A stretch of DNA of 36,150 nt, from positions 1 through 36,150 of the forward strand of contig WGAQ01000164.1 of the NCBI GenBank assembly GCA_015494735.1, written 5' to 3'. A model generated the notes under the pieces. That model was not told the DNA's origin. It made no database searches and worked only from the letters and a program-made list of their open reading frames with translations. Positions 1 through 9,225 of the stretch are shown here, piece by piece. The DNA comes from Caldifarciminota bacterium (GTDB taxonomy: Bacteria; Hydrothermota; Hydrothermia; LBFQ01; DSFT01). The number at the start of each line of letters is the position of its first letter. Position 1 is the stretch's first letter. A program made the position numbers and the translations under genes.

Positions 1-944
1 ATAGTATATACGTGGGCAATCCTCTCCTTCGTGTCCTTGTTGACATTCAGGAGTTCCGTTCCGGGCACCACCTTTCCGGAGAAAACGCGGAACACGGACA
101 CCTCACCCATGTGGGGCTCCGCGTAGGTTTTGAAGACTAACGCCGCGGTACTCCCCGTGTCCTCCTGCCTCTCCTCGAAGGAGAGACCGTACTCTCCCAG
201 AAAGTCCAGTAACTCTTTGACTCCAATTCCCCTGGCTGCGTCCGTATAGAGGACCGGATAGAAGAGCCCCTCGTCTATGGCTCTGCGCATGGCATCGTGA
301 ATTTCATCCTTCGATATCTCCTCCCCCTCCAGGAACTTCTCCAGCAGGTTGTCGTCCGTTTCCACGACGGATTCGGTCAATTCGGTGTACTCCTCTTCGG
401 CGTGGGATTTCAACTCGTCTGGAAGGCTGCTCAGGTCTCCGGTGAACAGGTCGAATACGCCCTGAAAGTTCTCACCCTTTCCCATGGGAAGCTGGACGGG
501 ATGCACCTGCTTTCCGAATTTCTCCTTGAGCATCTGGAGCAATTCCTCCGGGTCCTTATCGTAAGATGCCACCTTGTTGATGACGAAGAAGGTGGGAAGG
601 TTATACTTCCTGGCCTCCTCGAAAGCCCTCTCTATGCCCACCTCGATGCCGGTGCTCACATCCACCACTATCAGCATGTTGTCGGCCACGCGGGTGGCGG
701 AGATGAGTTCACCCTCGAATTCGATGAAGCCGGGGGTGTCTATCACCTGGAAGTCGTACCCTCCGTACTTGAACTTGAAGGGCTTGAGCATCATAGTCAT
801 GCCCTTTTCCTTTTCCAGTTCATCGTAATCCAGAAGGGTCCTCTCCGCTCTATCGATTACACCGGCCAGTTTCAAAAATTGGGCTATCAGTGTGGTTTTG
901 CCGCTGCCGGTATGACCTGCCACAACGAAGGTTCTATCTTTCAT
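1..944 (-). CDS. Elongation factor G-like GTPase (translation factor paralogue), 5' portion only; runs off the left edge
   Basis: Reverse-strand translation begins MKDRTFVVAGHTGSGKTTLIAQFLKLAGVIDR (P-loop), ...EKEKGMTMMLKPFKFKYGGYDFQVIDTPGFIEFEGELISATRVADNMLIVVDVSTG..., consistent with an EF-G/FusA-type G domain. The frame stays open to the window edge. Confidence 0.85.
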   Translation of the reverse strand, partial: MKDRTFVVAGHTGSGKTTLIAQFLKLAGVIDRAERTLLDYDELEKEKGMTMMLKPFKFKYGGYDFQVIDTPGFIEFEGELISATRVADNMLIVVDVSTGIEVGIERAFEEARKYNLPTFFVINKVASYDKDPEELLQMLKEKFGKQVHPVQLPMGKGENFQGVFDLFTGDLSSLPDELKSHAEEEYTELTESVVETDDNLLEKFLEGEEISKDEIHDAMRRAIDEGLFYPVLYTDAARGIGVKELLDFLGEYGLSFEERQEDTGSTAALVFKTYAEPHMGEVSVFRVFSGKVVPGTELLNVNKDTKERIAHVYT

Positions 945-952
945 GCGGGTAA

Positions 953-2068
953 TTATAAAGGAGTGGACTTCGAGAATTCGGCGAATTTTTCCCTCACCAG
1001 TTGCTCGAACTGGCTCCTGAATCTTTCCGCAGAGAACCTGCGTGCATGACGGGATATGTACTCGGGGTCGAAGGTCAATTTTTCGAATTCCTCCACCGCC
1101 TGAATTATGGCCTCTGGGGTCTGGTAGTAGAAGAATATGCCGGTCCTGTTCTTCTCCACGGATTCCATGGCTCCCCCTCTGCCGTATGCTATCACGGGGG
1201 TTCCCGCCGCCTGCGCTTCAACCGGCACTATCCCGAAGTCCTCCTTGGCGGCGAATATCAGGGCCCTCGCCTTCTGTATGAGTCTCACGAGTTCCTCATC
1301 GGGAACGTATCCCAGAACCTCTATGTTGGAATGTCCCTTTGCAATGCGCCTGATTTCCCCCAGCTGGGGGCCTCCCCCTGCCACGATGAGTCTCTTCGAA
1401 GGCATCCGGGTGAAGGCCTGAACGATTATGTCCATCTTCTTGTATGGCACGAGACGGGAAACGGCTATGTAGTAATCTTCCTTCTGCTTTTCCAGAGGGA
1501 ATTTCTCCACATCGACCGGTGGATATATGACGGTGGCCTTTCTTCTGTAAACCTTTTCTATGCGCCGGGCCACGTATCTGGAATTGGAAACGAAGTGGTC
1601 CACCCTTATGGCTCCGGTGGCATCCCATATCCTGATTTTGTGGAGTTCCCGGCTCGCCCAGTGGCGCAGGAGGGGGTTGACCTGCTTCATATACTCGTGG
1701 AACATGTCCCATGCGTATCTCATCGGAGTGTGAACGTAGGAGATATGCAGTTGCTCCGCTGAGGTGAGGATGTTCTTCGCCACGGAGTGGGAGGAAGAGA
1801 TGACCAGGTCATAACCCGTTACGTCCAGACTTTCGATGGCATGCGGGAAGAGGGGAAGGAGTTTCCTGTAGAAGTTCTGAATCCCGGGAATTCGCTGGAG
1901 ATAAGAGGCGTTAACCTTGTAATGGGGAATGCCGAGTTTGTCCAGACTGCTTCTCCTGTAGAACATGGTGAAGACATCGGCATCGGGAAAGATTCGGAGG
2001 ATTTCCCGGAGGACCCTTTCGGAGCCGGCTATATCCACTATCCAGTCGTGGACGACTGCTATCTTCAT
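953..2068 (-). CDS. Glycosyltransferase family 4 (GT-B fold)
   Basis: 371 aa; MKIAVVHDWIVDIAGSERVL..., YIAVSRLVPYKKMDIIVQAF, FGIVPVEAQAAGTPVIAYGRGGAMESV (GT4 E-x7-E-like C-terminal motif). Confidence 0.9.
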   Translation of the reverse strand: MKIAVVHDWIVDIAGSERVLREILRIFPDADVFTMFYRRSSLDKLGIPHYKVNASYLQRIPGIQNFYRKLLPLFPHAIESLDVTGYDLVISSSHSVAKNILTSAEQLHISYVHTPMRYAWDMFHEYMKQVNPLLRHWASRELHKIRIWDATGAIRVDHFVSNSRYVARRIEKVYRRKATVIYPPVDVEKFPLEKQKEDYYIAVSRLVPYKKMDIIVQAFTRMPSKRLIVAGGGPQLGEIRRIAKGHSNIEVLGYVPDEELVRLIQKARALIFAAKEDFGIVPVEAQAAGTPVIAYGRGGAMESVEKNRTGIFFYYQTPEAIIQAVEEFEKLTFDPEYISRHARRFSAERFRSQFEQLVREKFAEFSKSTPL

Positions 2069-2311
2069 GAAAGTGGGGAAATTTTATAGGGGAGCGGGAT
2101 TTCAACCGGAGCAATCTCCGACCTTCGGACATGGTGGGGATGGTTAAGAAAAGCAGGGATAGAGGCAGAACTTTATCTACTGGCTAATCTCCATGTCTTA
2201 ACCTGATTGCGATTCAGTCCCTTCGTAAGCCTTCCTTTTTCAATACTGTCCGGATTTTTATCCGGAGTTGTCTCCCTACAGCTGATGCATCCATCGTTTA
2301 TACTTTTGGCC

Positions 2312-2473
2312 ATGCTGGGAACGCAGGAGCTTCTAATCATTCTTTTGATTATCCTGATTCTCTTCGGCTCCTCCAAACTTCCGCAACTAGCGAGGGGTCT
2401 GGGAGAAGCCATAAAGGAGTTCAGGAAGGCTTCCAGAGATGAAGGCGGTGATTCAGAGGGTAAAGAGGGCTAA
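2312..2473 (+). CDS. tatA: Twin-arginine translocase TatA/E-type subunit
   Basis: MLGTQELLIILLIILILFGSSKLPQLARGLGEAIKEFRKA: N-terminal TM, FG hinge and amphipathic helix typical of TatA. Start placed at ATG 2312, 7 nt after TATACT. Confidence 0.9.
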   Translation: MLGTQELLIILLIILILFGSSKLPQLARGLGEAIKEFRKASRDEGGDSEGKEG

Positions 2474-2861
2474 AGTGGGTCCGGAGGAAATCGGTGAGGG
2501 CCTCCTTGCTCTGGTGGGGCTGGAGGTGGGGGATGATGTCGAAAAACTCAGGAAGTTCGCAAGGAAACTGGTGAGGTTGAGAATCTTCGAGGATGAGAAT
2601 GGCAAACTCAATCTATCGGTGGGGGATGTGGGAGGGGAGATACTGGTGGTTTCCAACTTCACCCTCGCCGGAGATGTGAGGAAGGGCAACAGACCATCGT
2701 TTGCAAAAGCCATGCCGGCCGATGAAGCCCGTGGTATGTTCGAAAAACTGGTCGAAATGCTCCGGAGCGAATATCCCCATGTGAAGACGGGACAGTTTCG
2801 GACCTACATGGAGGTGGAACTGGTTAATGCGGGTCCGGTCACCATCATTTATTCTGATTAG
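2439..2861 (+). CDS. dtd: D-aminoacyl-tRNA deacylase
   Basis: 140 aa; MKAVIQRVKRAKV start, VVSNFTL motif, C-terminal NAGPVT motif. Confidence 0.92.
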   Translation: MKAVIQRVKRAKVGPEEIGEGLLALVGLEVGDDVEKLRKFARKLVRLRIFEDENGKLNLSVGDVGGEILVVSNFTLAGDVRKGNRPSFAKAMPADEARGMFEKLVEMLRSEYPHVKTGQFRTYMEVELVNAGPVTIIYSD

Positions 2862-3585
2862 TGTTTCTCTTATCCTCGGAGCGTGCTCCCGCGGAAATGC
2901 CCCCTTTTTCGAAGGCTATGGATGCTTCGTCAGTGTCGAAAAGGTGGACACCTTTTACTGCAGGTATGTGGATAGCCTCCGGCTGGACAGTTCAATGGTT
3001 TTCGGAGATGATTTGAAGATGCTCTATGTGTACTGCCTGGATGGAAAGAGCGTATTCGTAAAGGAGGGCTCCAGCTGGATGGTGGACTATGTCAATTCAT
3101 GCATATTTTCCAGGGGCAGGGCGATGGAGGCACCCGGATTTCCGGTAAAACCCCGATTCTACAGATTGCTGGAAGAAGCCCGCGGGAAAGAGGAATTGAT
3201 TTATCTGGCGGATATGCTGGAGAGGAAGTCCTACTGCAATTACTTCCACTTCTATTACCCGGACAGGGTGGATTTCTACAGGAGGGTTATACGCTTCAGG
3301 ATGGCTGTGGAGGAGATGAAGACGGGGAATTACAGCGAATCCCTGAGGATTCTTGCGTCCCTTTCCAGGAGTGAGGATTTCCGTATAAGATTCATCGCCG
3401 ATGTGCTCAGGGATACCATCATGAGAAGGCTGGGTCAGGAGGTCAAACCCAGACCGGTGAGGGTGAACATGGAAAAGGATACTCTGATCAGGGTTCCGGT
3501 GTGCGAGATGGATTTTCCCGAAACGCTGGTGGTCCACGATGGAATACTCGTCCGGTGGAAAACGCCCATAATTCCCGACTTCTGA
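2827..3585 (+). CDS. Predicted lipoprotein of unknown function
   Basis: MRVRSPSFILISVSLILGAC: basic n-region, hydrophobic core and LGAC lipobox; 252 aa. Confidence 0.7.
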   Translation: MRVRSPSFILISVSLILGACSRGNAPFFEGYGCFVSVEKVDTFYCRYVDSLRLDSSMVFGDDLKMLYVYCLDGKSVFVKEGSSWMVDYVNSCIFSRGRAMEAPGFPVKPRFYRLLEEARGKEELIYLADMLERKSYCNYFHFYYPDRVDFYRRVIRFRMAVEEMKTGNYSESLRILASLSRSEDFRIRFIADVLRDTIMRRLGQEVKPRPVRVNMEKDTLIRVPVCEMDFPETLVVHDGILVRWKTPIIPDF

Positions 3586-3763
3586 GAGTACTGACCCTTT
3601 CCCCTTCATAATTCCCTGGTTCCCCGCAGTTTTGCCCCTACATGCTTTCCTCTTATTCACCTACGTCGCAATCCATGGCTCTTTCCATCGCGTGAACGCG
3701 TGCGAAAACCCATCATGCCTGTGGGTTTATTTTCTCGTCTGGGGGTATAAACTTACCCGGTCC

Positions 3764-5077
3764 ATGAAAGGTGGAAAGATTGGCCTGTGGGAAGCAGTTT
3801 CCATGGCTGTGGGCACCATGATAGGTGCCAGCATATTCTCCATATTGGGCGTGGGGGCGGAGATATGCTCCAGCAATCTTCCGATAGCCTTTCTCCTGTC
3901 CGCTATTTTCTCCCTCTCCGTGGCTTACTCGTATGCCCATCTGGGCTCCCGATTCGTCTCCAATGCGGGTCCCATAGAATTCATCGTGAGGGGTATTGGT
4001 GATGGGGTGATTGCGGGGGCTCTGAGCCTTCTGATGTGGTTCAGCTATGTGGTTTCCATTTCCCTGTTTGCAAAAGCCTTTGCCGGATACTTCCTTGCCC
4101 TCGTGGGTCTGAAGATTTCTCCTCTGGCGATGGGGGTGGTGGAAGTCCTGGTGGTGGCCTTCTTTACAGTCCTCAACTTCTTCGGCTCCAGGGCCGTGGG
4201 TAGAGCAGAGTTCTGGATAGTGCTCGTCAAGCTGTCGATTCTCCTCTTCTTCGTCGTGGTGGGGATATGGAGCATAAATCCGGATTATCTGAAGCCCCTT
4301 ACGGATTCCGGACACGTGAGGGACACCTTCTATGCGGCATCGGTTCTATTCCTCTCCTATATGGGCTTCGGTCTGATAACCAATGCTTCCGAAAACATGG
4401 AGAATCCGGAAAAGAATGTGCCCCGGGCCATTTACATAAGCATAGGCATAGTTTCCCTCGTCTATATCTCGGTGGCCGTGGTATCTCTCGGAAATCTCGG
4501 AGTCGAGGGGCTGGTCAGGGCCAAGGAGTATGCGCTGGCCGAAGCCGCCAGGCCCTTTCTGGGGGAACTGGGTTTCGTTCTGGTGTCCATCGGTGCCCTC
4601 TTCTCCACTTCATCCGCCATCAACGCCACCCTCTACGGTGGAGCCAACGTGGCCTATGTTCTCGCCAAGAAGGGATACCTCCCCGATACCTTCGAGAGGA
4701 AGGTGTGGTTTCAGGAGCCCGAAGGCCTCTACATAACTTCCATTTTGAGCCTCTTCTTTGCCCTGTTCTTCGACCTGGGGGGCATATCCTCCATAATCAG
4801 TTTCACCTTCCTCATTCTCTACGTTTTCGTCATAGCATCCCATTACCGGCTTCGCGCACAGGCCGGAGGCAAATCCTTCCTGATACTCCTGAACTTCGTG
4901 GTCATACTTGCAGTCTTCTTCACCCTCATAGCCTACCAGTGGAATCAGAGCAGGGAGAGCTTCTACGCGAGTATAATCGTGACATTTCTGGCTCTGCTCA
5001 TCGAATTCATCTACAGGAAGACTTCGGGGAGAAGGATAAAGGGCCGGGTTGCCAGCAGGGAGACCGATTCCGGGTGA
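3764..5077 (+). CDS. APC superfamily amino acid permease
   Basis: MKGGKIGLWEAVSMAVGTMIGASIFSILGVGAE... glycine-rich TM1 of APC transporters; about 12 hydrophobic segments. Start placed internal to the 3632 ORF. Confidence 0.88.
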   Translation: MKGGKIGLWEAVSMAVGTMIGASIFSILGVGAEICSSNLPIAFLLSAIFSLSVAYSYAHLGSRFVSNAGPIEFIVRGIGDGVIAGALSLLMWFSYVVSISLFAKAFAGYFLALVGLKISPLAMGVVEVLVVAFFTVLNFFGSRAVGRAEFWIVLVKLSILLFFVVVGIWSINPDYLKPLTDSGHVRDTFYAASVLFLSYMGFGLITNASENMENPEKNVPRAIYISIGIVSLVYISVAVVSLGNLGVEGLVRAKEYALAEAARPFLGELGFVLVSIGALFSTSSAINATLYGGANVAYVLAKKGYLPDTFERKVWFQEPEGLYITSILSLFFALFFDLGGISSIISFTFLILYVFVIASHYRLRAQAGGKSFLILLNFVVILAVFFTLIAYQWNQSRESFYASIIVTFLALLIEFIYRKTSGRRIKGRVASRETDSG

Positions 5078-5144
5078 GGTGAGCGTATGCTCCATCTTCC
5101 ATTTCGCATCCTGCGTCCCTGTTGAAGCCCTTTAAACTTTGCTT

Positions 5145-5483
5145 ATGCGCTGGCCCAACTGGCAACATAGACATCAATTCAACGATTATCACATTAATCG
5201 GTTTGCCCCTGAAGAGGGCGGGGTATTCTACATATTCGTGGAAAATCCCGACTACGATACCTGCACGGACATCCTCTACGTCGGATACGCGGACAACATA
5301 AAGGAGGCCCTTCTGAAACTCTACGATGGCTCCGATAAGTGCGTGTATGCCAATCTGAAGGATGGAATAAGGCTGATGTTCTCGTACATGAAGGCCGCCA
5401 ATCCGGAGAGATTCTTCAATCAGGTCATGACCAGTTACTATTCCAGGTGCAACGATAATCCTCTGTGCATGAGGGATAGATGA
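5145..5483 (+). CDS. Small protein, possibly degenerate GIY-YIG-like
   Basis: GGVFYIFVEN...DILYVGYADNIKEALLKLY resembles the GIY...YVG core of GIY-YIG domains. TAAACT 6 nt before ATG 5145. Confidence 0.5.
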   Translation: MRWPNWQHRHQFNDYHINRFAPEEGGVFYIFVENPDYDTCTDILYVGYADNIKEALLKLYDGSDKCVYANLKDGIRLMFSYMKAANPERFFNQVMTSYYSRCNDNPLCMRDR

Positions 5484-6058
5484 AGAGGTTGATATTCATC
5501 TCCTTCCTGGCAGGATGTGCCTCCCTGGTGGACAGGGAGGCGTCCAACTACATACCCTTTCCCCGGTACGAAAGGTATATTTACCAGGACCCGGATAGCA
5601 ACATATTCGTGGTGAGCGTCTCCACCCCGGAGTCTCTCTATGCCGCTCTGGACTGGCAGGGGGTGGTGGAGTATCTGAAGTACGATGGGGACTGGGTCAG
5701 TGTGTACAGGAAGGTGGAGTACTCCCTCGGGGGAAGCAGGGTGGTGGCCTATGAGGGGTATATCCCGTACTATCCCTATCCATTCGTGGACAACTATCGC
5801 AATACTTTCTCCTACTCCGGGAACGGAGTAGATTTGCAGGTCGTGTGCAGCGTGTCCCTTCTCGATGACCTCAGGTATGGGGTGGAGGTTATGTACAGGG
5901 AATCCACTCCGGAAGGTAGAAGGAGCTTCTACCGCATGTTCGTCTTCGCTCCGGATACTGGAATAGTCGAGGCTGTTCTGGGACCGGACACCTCCGTGAT
6001 ATCCGGCGATACCATCGTGACCGATGTCAGGAATCTGCACCTCATCGGAATGGAATGA
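5480..6058 (+). CDS. Predicted lipoprotein of unknown function
   Basis: MKRLIFISFLAGCASL signal with AGC lipobox; 4-nt ATGA overlap with the preceding ORF. Confidence 0.65.
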   Translation: MKRLIFISFLAGCASLVDREASNYIPFPRYERYIYQDPDSNIFVVSVSTPESLYAALDWQGVVEYLKYDGDWVSVYRKVEYSLGGSRVVAYEGYIPYYPYPFVDNYRNTFSYSGNGVDLQVVCSVSLLDDLRYGVEVMYRESTPEGRRSFYRMFVFAPDTGIVEAVLGPDTSVISGDTIVTDVRNLHLIGME

Positions 6059-6702
6059 AATACCTGATAATTCAGCACGTGGATTACGAGTCTCCGGGTG
6101 TCATACTGGACTGGCTCCGGGAAGGGGGTCATGAATACCGCATCCTGCGCCCGGATGTGGAAGTGTTCCCCCCACCGGAGGAATTCCATCGTCTCATCGT
6201 GATGGGGGGCCCCATGGGGGCGAATGATGATGATAGATATTCGTGGCTCGGAAGGGAGAAGGAGTTCATCCGGGATTTTCTGAATTCGGGAGGGAAGGTC
6301 CTGGGTATATGTCTGGGGGCTCAACTGATTGCAGGTGTTCTGGGGGCGGAGGTCCATGGAGGGGTGTGCGATGAATTCGGATGGAAGGATGTGAAGCTCA
6401 CATCGGATGCCCTCCATTCCCGATACTTTCACGATTTTCCTGAATCGTTTCCCGCCTTTCACTGGCACTCGGATGCCTTCGATATTCCGGAGGGGGCATT
6501 GAACCCGGCATCCACGGACGAGTGTCCCAATCAGGTTATAGAGACCGAAAGGGCTCTGGGACTCCAGTTCCATCTGGAGATGACGCCCCGGATGGTGGAA
6601 GAGGCAATCGGAATTACCGGGAGGGACGCGGGTCCCATCCCCGATGGAAGTGTTTTCGAAAGGATGAGGGGATTGATGTTTAAAATTCTCGAGAGGTTAT
6701 GA
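6055..6702 (+). CDS. Class I glutamine amidotransferase (GATase1)
   Basis: MGGPMGAND, GICLGAQLIAGVLGAEV (nucleophile elbow Cys), LGLQFHLEMT (His-x-Glu). Confidence 0.92.
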   Translation: MKYLIIQHVDYESPGVILDWLREGGHEYRILRPDVEVFPPPEEFHRLIVMGGPMGANDDDRYSWLGREKEFIRDFLNSGGKVLGICLGAQLIAGVLGAEVHGGVCDEFGWKDVKLTSDALHSRYFHDFPESFPAFHWHSDAFDIPEGALNPASTDECPNQVIETERALGLQFHLEMTPRMVEEAIGITGRDAGPIPDGSVFERMRGLMFKILERL

Positions 6703-7172
6703 TGTGGATTTTTCTCCTCGCTCCGGATGATAGCATTCCGAAATTCGAGCAGATGCTCGTGAATTCCTACATCCTCTCCACCCATAAGGGTCATTACAGG
6801 TGGAAGATGGAAGCGGACACCATATACGATTACGGAAAGACCTATATGGTTTACGGATTGAAGCTCTTGTTCTTCGAGGGGGACAGGGTCAGCAGTACGA
6901 TAGTGGCGGATTCGGGCCTCATGGACAGGAATACCCGGAATATGAAGGCGATGGGAAACGTTCTGGTCGTGACCTACGACAGCATAAGTTTGAGCACCAA
7001 CTTGCTCATGTGGGATGAGCGAAGGGACAGGATATTTACGGATGATACCGTGGAAATCGTACAGGGGGACAGGCTCCTGCGGGGGATAGGATTCGAAAGC
7101 GACCCTTCCCTTCAACACATAGTCATAAGGAGACAGGTGTATGGAGAGGGAAGAGAAAGAATTTCTCGATAG
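6699..7172 (+). CDS. LptC/OstA-like LPS-export periplasmic protein
   Basis: Repeating beta pattern ...GHYRWKMEADTIYDYGKTYMVYGLKLLFFEGDRVSSTIVADSGLMDRNTRNMKAMGNVLVVTYDSISLSTNLLMWDERRDRIFTDDTVEIVQGDRLLRGIGFESD, characteristic of LptC/LptA beta-jellyroll proteins. Confidence 0.8.
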   Translation: MMWIFLLAPDDSIPKFEQMLVNSYILSTHKGHYRWKMEADTIYDYGKTYMVYGLKLLFFEGDRVSSTIVADSGLMDRNTRNMKAMGNVLVVTYDSISLSTNLLMWDERRDRIFTDDTVEIVQGDRLLRGIGFESDPSLQHIVIRRQVYGEGRERISR

Positions 7173-7401
7173 ACTGGCGCAGATGATAAAGAGCCGCGGG
7201 CTGGAGGTCCCGACGGTTCTGGTGGGGGAGAGCATCAAGCCCATATCCTTCATCCTGTCTCAGTTTCTGGTCTTCTTCCGTCCGTTCGTGACGGTGTTCG
7301 TGGCTCCTGAGAATTACGATAAACTGGTCTCCATCCTGGAGGACAGGGGAAAACTGGAGTATCTTTTAAAATTAGTGGAAGAAAAGGAGGACGTTAAATG
7401 A
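7141..7401 (+). CDS. Hypothetical protein, 86 aa
   Basis: Intact ORF in operon; 32-nt overlap with upstream and 4-nt overlap with downstream ORF. Confidence 0.55.
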   Translation: MEREEKEFLDRLAQMIKSRGLEVPTVLVGESIKPISFILSQFLVFFRPFVTVFVAPENYDKLVSILEDRGKLEYLLKLVEEKEDVK

Positions 7402-8615
7402 TGGGTATTCAACTGGTGCTGGCCGCTGCCGGTGGTATTACGTACGATGTTCTGGCAATAGTGAGCAGGAAGCCGGGGGCTGATGTCTATATAGTCGCCG
7501 ATGGCAGGAAGGTGGACCGGATAGATACCACCCGCAGCAGGCTCGTCAGGAATAAGATTCTCAGAGAACTGATTACGGGAAGGGATTTGAAGGTGGTTGC
7601 ACTGGAAGGGGTACCGGAAACCAGCAGGGTTTCCATAGTGGTCAGAAGCAGGGGAAGGGAGATAAGCATTCCCATGCCCCGATTCGTGAAACCTCCGATT
7701 ACCGTTCCCTCCGGCTCCCCCATTCAGGTGGAGGTGGAGTTGAAGGGGATGCCCCTGTCGGACTTCGACAATCCCAGGGTTTATCTGATCAGGGCCGATT
7801 CGTCGGGTGAGGCCTTTGCGCTGACGGAGGGGGAGAATGGAAACCTGAGAGGGGAAATCAGGGGGGATTTCCAGCCGGGAACTTACACCATCGCATTCGT
7901 GGTCAATAGCCGGAAATACGATTTCGAGTTGAGGGTTTACAGGAAACTGACCATTCTGTTCCCCCTGAAGTATCGCTTTACATCTGCGGCATCGGGATTC
8001 GAAAATCAGAAGATACATTACTGCCTGGAGGTGGAGAATTCGGAGAATATTTCCAGCGTCAATGCTTCGGTGGATGTGGAAAGGGATGGTATGCCCATCA
8101 TATCCCTGTCCCTGAACGGTCTCGAAAGGTACTGGTGCACCAGTATAGAAGCAGATGCTCCCGGTAAGTATGTGGGACGGATGACGGGAACGGTTCAGGG
8201 TTTCTTCGAGGGGACTCCTGTCGATATCCCCATTCAGGGGGAGGTGGTGGATGAGGTCATCTTCAGATTCGACAGCGCCCGTGTGGAGGAGGACAGGGGG
8301 GTGAAGTACGAGAAGCCCTATAGGGCATGGGTGTATATATCCAGCAGCAATGGGAGTGGTCTTCCCATCAGGGTCCTGGGAGTCGTTATGGATAATGATT
8401 CCATTCAAATCAGTACGGAAGTGGGAAGGGAAGTGATGGTGGAGCAGAGCACTCCTGTGGAGCTCACCATTCTCTTTCCGAAGGGCTCCGACAGGGACGG
8501 AGTATATCCCTTCCGTCTCCTGTTCAGGGATGCCACCGGTGGGAAGAAGTACTTCCTGGACCTGGAACTCCATGCGGGTAAATCCGGGTGGGAGATACTG
8601 AAGGGCAGGAAGTGA
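7398..8615 (+). CDS. Hypothetical, probably exported beta-rich protein
   Basis: 405 aa; hydrophobic Ala-rich N-terminus MMGIQLVLAAAGG; ATGA overlap with the upstream ORF; repeated beta-sandwich-like segments. Confidence 0.6.
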   Translation: MMGIQLVLAAAGGITYDVLAIVSRKPGADVYIVADGRKVDRIDTTRSRLVRNKILRELITGRDLKVVALEGVPETSRVSIVVRSRGREISIPMPRFVKPPITVPSGSPIQVEVELKGMPLSDFDNPRVYLIRADSSGEAFALTEGENGNLRGEIRGDFQPGTYTIAFVVNSRKYDFELRVYRKLTILFPLKYRFTSAASGFENQKIHYCLEVENSENISSVNASVDVERDGMPIISLSLNGLERYWCTSIEADAPGKYVGRMTGTVQGFFEGTPVDIPIQGEVVDEVIFRFDSARVEEDRGVKYEKPYRAWVYISSSNGSGLPIRVLGVVMDNDSIQISTEVGREVMVEQSTPVELTILFPKGSDRDGVYPFRLLFRDATGGKKYFLDLELHAGKSGWEILKGRK

Positions 8616-8622
8616 AAATCCT

Positions 8623-9225
8623 CTACCGGGAGCCGATTGCCCAGCCTATGACGCCGCCCAGGGCGGCTCCCATCAGTACATCGGAGAACCAGTGCCTGTC
8701 CTTGTATATGCGTGCCATTGCAACCCCGGTTGCCAGGGAATAGGATATAGCATAGACCGCCGGGCTGCGGAAGTTGGATGATATCACGGATGCGGCGGAG
8801 AATGCCACTATGGTGTGCCCCGATGGGAAGGAGTGGTAATCGTTGTCGAAATTCACGGGGTGAAACGACAGGGGGCCCTCGTTCATGTAGGGCCTGGCCC
8901 TTCCGAAGAGACTCTTCAGGGTGATAACCGTTATCCCGCTTATGACGAAACTCTGCAGTCCCTCTGTGGAAACTTCCGTGAGCTTTTCGTTTCTGGTTAT
9001 CCTGCCCGCGATGTATCCGGCTCCGAATGCCAGTATGTGGTATGTGCCGTCCCCCAGATGGTTTATGGCATCGAAGAATCTGTCGTAATTCTGATGCTGA
9101 AGGGCGAACTGCCGTATGTCATCATCCACAGTCCACATGCTTATGCCCGACAGAAGACCTGCGGCGGAGACGAGAGTGAGTTGCTCAGCGGTTAATCCTA
9201 ATGATGAGTACAGGAGAATGAGCAT
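8623..9225 (-). CDS. PAP2-family membrane phosphatase
   Basis: KSLFGRARPYM, FPSGHT, ARIYKDRHWFSDVL: the three PAP2 phosphatase motifs. Confidence 0.93.
   Translation of the reverse strand: MLILLYSSLGLTAEQLTLVSAAGLLSGISMWTVDDDIRQFALQHQNYDRFFDAINHLGDGTYHILAFGAGYIAGRITRNEKLTEVSTEGLQSFVISGITVITLKSLFGRARPYMNEGPLSFHPVNFDNDYHSFPSGHTIVAFSAASVISSNFRSPAVYAISYSLATGVAMARIYKDRHWFSDVLMGAALGGVIGWAIGSR

Noticed and set aside
297-1049. 250-aa plus-strand ORF
   Set aside because: Antisense to the EF-G-like gene, whose minus-strand translation shows clear G-domain motifs.
4267-5082. 271-aa plus-strand ORF
   Set aside because: Alternative frame within the APC permease; Arg/His/Gly-rich nonsense translation.
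7314-8573. 419-aa minus-strand ORF
   Set aside because: Antisense to the 7398 ORF, which fits an ATGA-coupled operon; low-quality His/Pro-rich translation.
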